A stretch of 64,000 bases of DNA from Punica granatum (taxonomy: Eukaryota > Streptophyta > Magnoliopsida > Myrtales > Lythraceae). A model generated the notes under the pieces. It was given only the letters and a program-made list of their open reading frames with translations, was not told the origin of the DNA and made no database searches. Every line of letters starts with the position of its first letter. Position 1 is the first letter of the stretch. The translations under genes and the position numbers were made by a program. Shown here piece after piece: positions 23,309 through 32,159 of this stretch. The DNA is taken from positions 29,606,811 through 29,670,810 of the forward strand of contig NC_045128.1 in assembly GCF_007655135.1 (NCBI RefSeq), in the 5' to 3' direction.

Positions 23309-23345
23309 CTACTAGCAAAAAGAACACGCGTTGCTGCGGATTCAT
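23309..23345 (-). mobile_element. Helitron-like 3' terminus (minus strand)
   Basis: The reverse complement reads CCGCAGCAACGCGTGTTC, then TTTTTGCTAG followed by T, a GC hairpin and a CTAG end. It lies about 40 bp outside the edge of duplicated unit 3. The 5' end was not found. Confidence 0.4.
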
Positions 23346-23769
23346 TTCAAGAATTGAGTTGACAATAAGATTACGATGAATTCTACAACTTATTAAAAGG
23401 TGTGGGACTAAGATTGGGCCGTAAATATGAAATTTAAGATACACATAACAATAATCGATTAGATTTAGCACTATGCGAACATTACAAAACATGACAGTGA
23501 GAAAGAGTAAACAGACGGTCAAATGGATTTGGAGCAGCATATGGTCAATGGCAAAGCAGATTATGATAACTATATCAATCAAATCTCAGGATAGAACACA
23601 TAAATCAAACCCCTCGTTTACTCAATTCGATGTTATTTTCCAAGATGAAAGGAGACTTCGGAAGACTCGACTCGGATGGTATTATTAGGTCCACTGTCAT
23701 ATATTATTTAAGGACAGGGATGGAGATGAAAAGATGTTGGATTTGAAATGTCAAAAATATAAAATACAT

Positions 23770-24556
23770 GGGAAAAAGACAAAAATTCCCTTGTGATTTG
23801 GAGTTGGGACAAATCGCACCATATGCTTTTTTTTCGGACAATTAGCCTTCTGTGGTTTGCTCCGTTAGATATAGGGAATTACGACGTTAATTTTTTTTCC
23901 TTTTTAGTCCTCAATCTTTAATCTTTTAATCATTTTGGTTATAAATCTTTTCCTTTTATCATTCTTATCCTAAAATTTTTATTTTGTTTCATTTTAGTCC
24001 AACAGAGAAAATTGAAAGGAAAGAGTGGTCGGGGCCTCCAATCGGTAACCCCGACCCCTCCACCGGGGTCGCCGGTGCCCACAGAGGTCGCCGGCGACCT
24101 CGATGGAGTGGTCGTGGTCGCCGATTGGCAGCCCCGACCCCGAATCGACCGAGGACCTCCGAGTCGGAGTCCTCGGTCGATTCGGGGTCGGGGAAGCCAA
24201 TCGGCGACCCCGACACCTCTACCGAGATTGCCGGTGCCCACATAGGTCTCTAGCGATCAAGGTGAAGGGGTCGAGGTCGCTGATTGGCGGCTCCGACCCC
24301 GATTCCCTTTCGATTTTCTTTGTTAGACTAAAATGAAATAAAATGGAAAGTTTAGGATATGAATGATAAAAGAAAAAGATTTATAACCAAAATGATTAAA
24401 AGGTTAAAGATTGAGGACTGAAAATGAAAAACAATTAACGCCGTAACCCCCTATGTCTGACGGAACAAACCACAGGGGGCTAATTGTCTCAAAAAAAATA
24501 ACATGGTGCGATTTGTCTTAATCCCAAACCACAATGGGGGTTTTTGTCTTTTTCCT
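23770..24556. mobile_element. Non-autonomous MULE with GC-rich core, TSD AAAATACAT
   Basis: Inverted ends GGGAAAAAGACAAAAATTCC and (reverse complement of the right end) AGGAAAAAGACAAAAACCCC continue through GGGACAAATCGCACCAT. AAAATACAT flanks it at 23761-23769 and 24557-24565, and unit 1 shows one copy of the site (2208-2216) with no element. The core at about 24015-24300 is highly GC-rich and built of repeated, partly palindromic GTCGCCGATTGG and CCCCGACCCC motifs, which open long frames on both strands. None looks like a real protein. Confidence 0.88.
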
Positions 24557-25116
24557 AAAATACATTAATCAAGTGTTTGGGGATTCGAGTGTAGCGAGGA
24601 TTAGGATTGAGATGTAAAAAAGAAATGAGTAAATACATCCATAAAAAATAATTACATTAAAATATCTTATAATTAAAAAAAATTGAATTTTTTTTATGTG
24701 AACCATTTTATCCGAAATCTCAATTGAATCCCAACTAATTCAGTTTAGCGAGTCGACCCACTAAGGGATAAAGCTCTCCCAGTATTAATTTTCTACAATC
24801 ACAAGGAATAGAACTGAAAACTTACTTAAGCGGAATAAACGTTGAACTTCTTAAATCAATTCATGTTCAATTTAAAAAAAAAAAAAAAAAAACACAATCG
24901 CAGGTGGCCAGGTTAAGGCCCCTGCCGCCCCTCTCCTTCTCCAATTACTCTAATGGCAGTTTCTGGAAATTTGAAATAAGAGCAGACGTATTCCGATCTT
25001 TTCATATGAAATGCCATGCTAGTCTACTCTTAACTCACCCTAGCTGGGATTAAACTAACAATATATCCTGGTAAATTCTTATCCCATTGTCTTTAAACAT
25101 GGGTTTGAAGTTTCTA

Positions 25117-26015
25117 GGGAAAAAGTTTCCGTTTTGGTTTGGGATCGGGACAAATAACACCCTGTTATTTTGTTTGAGACAATTAGCCCCATGTGATTTG
25201 TTCCGTTAGACATAAGAGTTACGACGTTACTTTTTTTTCATTTTCAGTCCTCAATCTTTAGTATTTTCAATCGACGGCCCCGACCCCCTCCCCTTCGATT
25301 TTTCTTCATAGGACTAAAATGAAACAAAATGAAAAGTTGAGGATGGGAATGATAAAAGAAAAAGATTTAGGATTAAAATGATTAAAAGACCCCGTTTGGA
25401 TTGAGAGTTAAATGATTTTAACTTTGACTTTAACTTTACCTCAACACACTATACAACAAAAATACACATTTCCCAATTCAAAAATTTTAACTTTAACTTT
25501 AACTCAACATACTACACAACAAAAACACACGTTTCTCAAGTCAAATTTATAATCACATCTCATTTGTCCTTTTCCACAATCAAAATCAAAATCAAAATCA
25601 AAATCAAAGTAACTTTAATTCTGAATCCAAACGGCCTCTTAATTTTAACTTTAACTTTAACTCAACACACTACACAACAAAAACACACATTTCCCAAGTC
25701 AAAAATTTTAACTTTAACTTTAACTCAACACACTACACAATAAAAACACATGTTTCCCAAGTCAAATTTATAATCACATCTCATTTGTCTTTTTCCACAA
25801 TCAAAATCAAAATCAAAATCAAAATTAAAGTTACTTTAACTCTGAATCCAAACGCACCCTAAAGATTGAGAACTGAAAATAGAAAAAAAATTAACGCCGT
25901 AATTCCCTATGTCTAACGGAGCAAACCACATGAGACTAATTGTCCCAAATAAAAGAACAATGTGCGATTTGTCCTGACTTCAAATCACTAGGAGGATTTT
26001 TATCTTTTTTTTTCC
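25117..26015. mobile_element. Second MULE of the same family, with a nested repeat; TSD AAGTTTCTA
   Basis: Starts GGGAAAAAGTTTCCG and ends ATCTTTTTTTTTCC, with inner TIR sequence (GGGACAAAT, GACAATTAGCC, TGTTCCGTTAGA) like the element at 23770. The 9-bp duplication AAGTTTCTA lies at 25108-25116 and 26016-26024; the empty site in unit 1 is 2918-2926. Inside, about 25389-25640 is a Tourist-like insertion (CCCCGTTTGGATTGAGAGTT / AATTCTGAATCCAAACGGCC). Most of it is tandemly repeated to about 25858. Confidence 0.85.
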
Positions 26016-26543
26016 AAGTTTCTAAAATCCTATCCCCGCTCCATATCCGACCTGCCAAACATGGCCAAAAAGGTATATAATTTTCTTTGACTACATGGAT
26101 GTACATACATCAGTTTCTCTGTCAAATCAAAACTCTCGTACTCTCATATTATATTATCCAATGTAAAAGAGACTCCGAAAGACTTTACTCTAGACGGTAT
26201 TATTAGGTCCACTCGTACGTATAAAAAGAAGAAAAGGCACGCTGTTGAACGTGGAAATATCTCCTACTCTTGCATGTATGATCAAAGGAAAAGTAGTTTC
26301 CGATGACTAGGTCAGAACACGGCACATCTCTACATTACAGACGGATGAGAATTGGAAACAGAATGACTAATTTCAGTTTCTATTTGGTTTAACACGTAAT
26401 TAAAATTCGTTTCCTTTATTCATATTTGGTTTGAAACTTGTTCAGAATGAAATTTCATATTTAAATTATTATTCATAAAAATCAATACCTTTTCAGTTGC
26501 TTTCCCTGTTATTGGAACTCTTGGAAATTTGTCCCAATAAGAG

Positions 26544-26569
26544 TGAATACACAATGAAGCTTTTAAATA
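26544..26569 (+). promoter_or_regulatory. Core promoter of RLP2, TATA-like TTTTAAATA
   Basis: The stretch matches the RLP1 promoter at 5902-5927. TTTTAAATA lies at 26561-26569, only about 20 bases before the first ATG (26588) but about 43-51 bases before the next (26612). A normal transcription start 25-30 bases after the TATA would fall at or past 26588, so the second ATG is the likelier start. Confidence 0.55.
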
Positions 26570-26587
26570 GAGCAGCCCATAGCCCCC

Positions 26588-28711
26588 ATGTCCACAAGCA
26601 GTAGCACAAAAATGATCTGTAGTATGGCCTTCTTTATTTCCTTTCCTCTCGCTCTTTCCTTAGCTGTGTTTGCTGCATCTCCTCAACCACTTCCATCCAG
26701 AAATTATTCCTACCATGCCGACGAATGTAATGCCTTAATCCTGTTCAAAAATTCACTCAAAATCAACGATCGAATTGAGTCCAAGCGATTATGTCATGAA
26801 AGTCATCATAATTTCACTTCATCTCCGAAGACAGCCTCTTGGAAGGAAGGTACTGATTGTTGCACCTGGGACGGCATCACATGCGATGATATTACCGGTA
26901 ACGTAATCTTAGTGAACCTTACTTGCAGTTATCTTCAAGGCACTCTCCATTCCAACAGCTCCCTCTTTTCACTCCATCATGTTCATAGCCTCCATCTCGG
27001 AGGTAATGATCTCACCGGGCCTATCCCATCTTCAATATGCCAAAAGAGTTCTCTCAATGTCCTGGACTTGCGGGATAATGACCTGACTGGCACCATCCTC
27101 CCATGCTTGGGTAATCTGAGCAAACTCAACAGTCTGGAGTTGAATTATAATCGTTTAGAGGGGCTACTTCCAAGAACTCTAGCAAACTGTACGAGTTTGA
27201 TGCATCTTGACGTCACTGGCAATGAAATAAATGATACTTTCCCTTTCTGGCTAAGATCACTACCACTTTATAATTTGGGATTGGGCGGAAACGACTTCCA
27301 CGGACTCATTACATTGGGTCATGCCACATTTCCTTTCCCTTATCTTAAGTACCTCACAATCCGTCCAAACCAATTTCATGGCCAGTTGCCACCAGAATAC
27401 TTGCAAGTGTCAAACCTGACAATTATCGATCTATCATGGAACATGTTTGATGGTAATCTCCCGATTCCGCCAACCACTGCTGAAGTATATGAGGTCAGTG
27501 GCAATAAATTTACAGGAGATATCCCTTCCTCTTTCTGTAATATCACTACTCTATCCATCATTCACATGTCAAATAATAGCTTGTCTGGTAAGATTCCTCG
27601 GTGTCTCATCAATTCTATTACCGATCTAAAGCGATTAGACCTATCAATGAATAGATTGCGAGGCCCCATTCCAGAAATATTAGCTCCAAACAATTGCAGC
27701 TTGAAGTCCATTGCCTTGAGAAGGAATCATTTAGGAGGCAAGCTTCCACAGTCATGGGCAAGTTGCAGGCAGATGGAAGCTTTGGATCTTAGTAACAACG
27801 AAGTGGAGGATTCGTTTCCTAGTTGGCTTGGAACTCTTCCAAACTTGTACATTCTCATCCTAAGTACCAACAAGTTCCACGGTCCAATAAGTAGTCCCAA
27901 AGCCAATCATCCGTTTTCAAAGGTGCACATCTTTGACATCTCCAACAACAATTTCAATGGTACTTTCCCGAGCCAGTACATCGCTAATTTCAACAACATG
28001 ATGGGTGGAGATAAAGGACAAGGGAGTTTAGGATATATGACCAACGGGTGGTACAGTTTAGAGTCCGCAAATGTGAATTACAAAGGGGTCCAAATGGAGT
28101 TGGTAAGGATTCAAATTGCGTTATCACTCATTGACTTATCATGTAACCGATTCCAAGGGGAGATACCCAGAGTTATTGGCAATCTACAGTCACTTAAAGG
28201 GCTCAACTTATCTCATAACAACCTTCGAGGTGTTATCCCATCTTCTCTTGGAAATTTGACCCAACTCGAGTGGCTTGATCTATCATCAAATAACTTTGCT
28301 GGAGAGATTCCAGCAGCGTTGGTAAATCTGACATCAATAGCCATCTTTAATGTTTCCTCAAACCAGCTCACAGGACAGATTCCTCAAGGGAAACAATTCC
28401 ACACTTTCAAGAGTGATTCCTTCAGTGGTAATCCCGGACTATGCGGACCTCCCTTGCCAAAACCTTGTACCGAAGGCCACCGACAAGAACCCCCATTGGC
28501 TTCCCAGAATGAAGAAGATGCAGAGCACTGGATTGACTGGACATTAGTGCTTCTAGGATATGGATGTGGAACTGTGATCGGTCTTTCTATGGGATACATT
28601 TTCATTCAAATTAGAAGGCCTCCTGCGTGGCTCGTCAATATGGTCGAGAGAAGTCGAATCAGAACAGCAAGTAAACCACGGAAGAGCTCTCCGGGGACTC
28701 ATGGAAGGTGA
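26588..28711 (+). CDS. LRR receptor-like protein (RLP2), intact
   Basis: A single exon encodes 707 residues (699 if Met9 at 26612 is used, as the promoter spacing and RLP1 suggest). RLPs are cell-surface immune or developmental receptors that lack a kinase and signal through partner kinases such as SOBIR1. Features: signal peptide to about 31; N-terminal cap with DCCTWDGITC (90-99); LRRs from about 125; an island around 468-511 with NYKGVQMEL; four further LRRs (512-607); C-terminal cap NPGLCGPPLPKPC (615-627); an acidic stretch (EEDAEHW); a membrane helix about 653-675 containing GxxxG spacing; and a basic 30-residue tail. At 707 residues it is shorter than the common 850-1000. Residues 147-270 and 312-464 look like two copies of the module that normally occurs once before the island. 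The ligand is unknown. Confidence 0.93.
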   Translation: MSTSSSTKMICSMAFFISFPLALSLAVFAASPQPLPSRNYSYHADECNALILFKNSLKINDRIESKRLCHESHHNFTSSPKTASWKEGTDCCTWDGITCDDITGNVILVNLTCSYLQGTLHSNSSLFSLHHVHSLHLGGNDLTGPIPSSICQKSSLNVLDLRDNDLTGTILPCLGNLSKLNSLELNYNRLEGLLPRTLANCTSLMHLDVTGNEINDTFPFWLRSLPLYNLGLGGNDFHGLITLGHATFPFPYLKYLTIRPNQFHGQLPPEYLQVSNLTIIDLSWNMFDGNLPIPPTTAEVYEVSGNKFTGDIPSSFCNITTLSIIHMSNNSLSGKIPRCLINSITDLKRLDLSMNRLRGPIPEILAPNNCSLKSIALRRNHLGGKLPQSWASCRQMEALDLSNNEVEDSFPSWLGTLPNLYILILSTNKFHGPISSPKANHPFSKVHIFDISNNNFNGTFPSQYIANFNNMMGGDKGQGSLGYMTNGWYSLESANVNYKGVQMELVRIQIALSLIDLSCNRFQGEIPRVIGNLQSLKGLNLSHNNLRGVIPSSLGNLTQLEWLDLSSNNFAGEIPAALVNLTSIAIFNVSSNQLTGQIPQGKQFHTFKSDSFSGNPGLCGPPLPKPCTEGHRQEPPLASQNEEDAEHWIDWTLVLLGYGCGTVIGLSMGYIFIQIRRPPAWLVNMVERSRIRTASKPRKSSPGTHGR

Positions 28712-29505
28712 ATTCCTAAACGTACTTTCACTCTGTTGTCTTAAGCTTATGAATTTTCATTCCTGATGCTTTTAATATGTGCCATCAGATGAGCCCTTGT
28801 GAAGATGTGCTATTTGAGGTTGCAACTCTCTACTTTCTAGCAAATAAATCATCCTGACTTTCTTTTCTTTCAATCGAAAATGTAATGCAGGAGTCATTGA
28901 ACTCAATGAACTAGACAAATCAACAGCTGTCCAACTATGCTCGAGCTCGAAGATCATGCATTCTAGTGATATGCATATAGTAAATATTGGATGCCTGATA
29001 TACTTGTGTTCCAATAGTTTGAGTGAATAGAGTGTCATAGTGTGTATAATTCATTGCTGTCAATGTACAATATCAGTCTCGATGTAATTCAAATAACTCG
29101 TGAAGTGAACTTCTGTTCTGATGGATGAATTAGCTTTTTGATTTCTCATGTCTAAATATGTTCTTTGCAGAATCAATTTGAGCACACGATGGTGGCATAT
29201 CAGGAATCAGAACTAAAAAAGGGCTTTGCTAACAGTACAATGTTCATCTGAATCTCTAAGAATATATTTTCAATTAAGCTACAAATAATGCTGTCCATCT
29301 GAATCTCTGTGAAGAATCATAGATAGGCATATTCAGGTTGAGCACATGACCACCGTAATCGTATCGGTTTCCATATTATCAGAACCTCTAAGAATAATGA
29401 GTGGTCTCACCATTTAGTATTATATCATACCGTACCACTCATAGTAAGATCGCTAAATCTACGAATTTCCACCATTCTTCATAGCAGTAGAACAGCCAGC
29501 GTAGC
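28712..29505 (+). other. RLP2 3' flank, conserved between units 1 and 3
   Basis: This region is close to identical to 3240-4020. It contains the same CAATCGAAAATGTAATGCAG acceptor-like stretch seen after RLP1, followed by a decayed version of the conserved segment. I see no polyadenylation signal I would stake a claim on, and no separate gene. Confidence 0.4.
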
Positions 29506-29507
29506 GA

Positions 29508-29660
29508 CCTAATTTCCTTCGGACTCAACAGTGGACAGGATTCATTCAAATATAAGGCCAGCTTTTCCCGGCTTTCTTCTAGCTAGTCTTATGAACCCCT
29601 ACAGCCACTAGTCATGTCCAAGCCACCGAAACACTTCTTTCATAACTTGAACAAGACACA
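29508..29660 (-). pseudogene. Decayed phosphatase exon 2 (unit 3)
   Basis: Minus-strand counterpart of 32160-32362 and close to the relic at 4020-4190. The boundary AGTTATGAAAGAAGTGTTTC and downstream pieces are recognisable, but the frame is lost. No first exon accompanies it; the next upstream sequence on that strand is unrelated. Confidence 0.6.
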
Positions 29661-30049
29661 AAGTGCTGAAATAAATGTAACGGAGCTTAGAAGTACAACA
29701 ATCGATGAGAAATATAGAACTCGGAAAATTACGAAATACTAAAGTTATGATCAAATGGATTCAGAATAGGGCATACGAGTAGGGCCTTGTTTACGAAATA
29801 CTACAGCTAATTTAGGTCCATGTCCTAGAGAAGGATAGTTAACAGAGGAAAATTATGAGGGTATTGGAGTTTTACTAGTTAGAATCGAATTCTGAACTTT
29901 TTAGTTTCAGGTTAAGGAAACGAGGAGATATCATAAGTTGATCACGATTTGAAGAATACGATAGATGGCATAGCAAATTATGACTAATGCACCAATCAAA
30001 TCAGCTCTACATGGATACATATTGTCCTCGACTAACTCCTACAAGTGAT

Positions 30050-30860
30050 TACCGAAATAAAGGCAATTACATCATATTAACGCATCAGCATGAGGCTTGT
30101 TGGCAACTTCAGCTGATCTGTGAGTGCCTTTGTCACTCGTCGTGAACGATGCGACTTTAGAGATCCCTCCGCCTTAGTACATTGGCACCATGGAGGTGAA
30201 GCTCCCTCCTGTGCTCGTGCTTCAATGTCTCGATCTCCTCTAGAGGCTCATTCCTCGACTTCTTGAGGGCGTCCAGTTGCTTTTTCCTGCTCATTGCTCA
30301 AAGCTTTCCCCAACTAAGCATTTTCTTTTCTAGAGGTTGACGCATTCAACCTCGGTTACAAAAAAGTTTCTGGCAGACCATTCAATGTCTGCGCGACTTC
30401 AATTTGGAGCCAGTTGAGCAATAGCCCACTGAACGAGTGTAGTGATTCTCATTTACTTCGAGCCTAAATTACCTCGACTGAGCGAGTGGAGTCATCTTCG
30501 CCTGATAATGGGCGGGTCCTCAGGGTAATCCTTGCCGACATTCCCCTCACACTAGGGGCAATATTGGAAGCCTACTTGATGTGCGGGGACTATTTCTATT
30601 ATTACACGCTCCAGTAAAACTTGACACTGAAGAAGCTTCCATAATTGACAACATGATCCTCGCTAGCATGGTCAACTAGTATTTCATCTACTAGTCGCTC
30701 ATGCACTCATCAGTAGGGGCAAAAGCATTTACTCCAGAAGCATCAAAGCTACTGGGGGCATAATGATGACCAATTCTCGGAAATGGCTACACCATATCAT
30801 ACACATTATCAGAGAAGAATAATAACTGCTTCGTTCGGCGGAGCGACTGAGCGCAAATCG
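30050..30860 (-). other. Transposon-like remnant with a short coiled-coil frame
   Basis: On the minus strand, about 30293 to 30159, a short frame of some 45 residues starts MSRKKQLDALKKSRNEPLEE and continues with KHEHRRELHLHGANVLRRRD, ending at a stop. It is strongly charged with heptad-like spacing, and resembles coiled-coil pieces of plant retrotransposon or transposase-associated proteins. The surrounding sequence has no long frame. The origin is an inference, and the whole stretch is absent from unit 2. Confidence 0.3.
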
Positions 30861-30867
30861 AACCTCA

Positions 30868-30960
30868 GAGTCCGAGAGAAAGCGATCCAGAAGAGTAATC
30901 AAGCCACGGAGGAGCTCTCCAGGGACTCATGATAGGTCATTTCCAATTTTCTCTCTATCG
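30868..30960 (+). pseudogene. Receptor-like protein tail relic (unit 4)
   Basis: CCGAGAGAAAGCGATCCAGA to GGGACTCATGATAGG aligns with the last 25 or so codons of RLP2 (28648-28711) and with 8040-8085 of RLP1. The rest of the receptor gene is gone. What follows (to about 32150) matches the RLP1 3' flank rather than that of RLP2, so this was a fourth receptor gene copy related to RLP1. Confidence 0.7.
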
Positions 30961-32159
30961 TTTGTTTGATTAAAGTCGGACTCCAATATTTCATCACCAA
31001 TCTTGGTCTTAAGGTCATGAATCCTCGTTGAGAATTTTCTTCTGAGCAATACGCTTCATAATATATATGTGCTTTCTGATGAATGTCGCAACTCTTTTCT
31101 CTGTAGCAAAGAAATTGACTTTCATTTCTTACAATGGAAAATGTTTGTGCAGAAACTCTCGAGCTCAGTGAATTACACGGGGTGACGGATGGTTGATGTG
31201 GGTGGATTTTGCATCAAGTGTGAGGAACAGAACGAAGCAGCAGCGCAACTGTTCGTGTTCGAACCCGAAGGTCATGCATGCTGGTGACATACATATATAG
31301 TAAGTATTGGACGTATGATAAATGTCATCCAATCATTTGAGTAAATTCTGTCAAAGTGTTCTTGGGGTGTATAATTTTCTTTTGTGTACTTGTGCGATAT
31401 TAGTGTCGATGAAATTTCAATATATAACTTAGTGAGGTGAACTGCTGTTGTGACATATGAGATAGCTTTTCAATACTCTTGTCTAAACAAGCATTCGTTG
31501 AAGGATCAATTTGAACTAAAACAGTGCAATGTTTTAATTAGTTAACCAAACAGTGCATTGATTCTGACGATAAATACATTCCCAGTAGCATAAGAATTTG
31601 TTCGGAGTTTGAGTTACAAATAATGCTGCTCATCTGAATCTCTAAGAAGCAAAGATAGACATTATACTGAGGTTGAACACAACCTTCGTGATCGTATCAG
31701 CAAAGCAAATCATGACAACAAGACCAATCCGAATCTGTAAGAGGCATATATAAGCATGAATACATGTTTACCAATTCGTATCTGTGATATCAGTGCTGAT
31801 CTAATTCGAATAACTCGTGAAGTGAACTACTATTATGGCAGATGAAATAGCTGCCTGACACTCGCGTCTAGATAAGCATTCATCGCAGAAACAATTTGAA
31901 TAAATCATTGAGTACCATATCAGAATCAGAACGGAAAACCGGCTTCACTAAAAGTACAATGTTTAAATTAGTTACAGAACAGTGCAGTGACTCTGATAAT
32001 ACATTCCAAGCAGTATTAAGAGTTCAGAGTTTCCAATAAAACTGTCCATCAAAATCTTTTAGAAGAAGCATCGATAAGACATTAAGGTTTAGCACGACCT
32101 CCGTAATCGTATCGATCAATATCTATACCATTACAATTGATTGGGAAGATCGTACCATA

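Larger units (their letters stand above)
23383..30020 (+). repeat. Segmental duplication, unit 3 (copy of 1787-4533)
   Basis: This is the most complete unit: RLP upstream region, intact receptor gene, conserved 3' flank and a decayed phosphatase exon 2. Compared with unit 1 it has two MULE insertions (23770-24556, 25117-26015) and keeps the receptor coding sequence. The remaining match is high over several hundred bases at a time, for example 28720-29000 against 3260-3540. Confidence 0.85.

Noticed and set aside
23984..24336. Six overlapping 68-100-residue frames on both strands
   Set aside because: All come from the GC-rich, repetitive, partly palindromic core of a MULE. Open frames on both strands with Arg/Pro/Asp-only content indicate composition, not coding.
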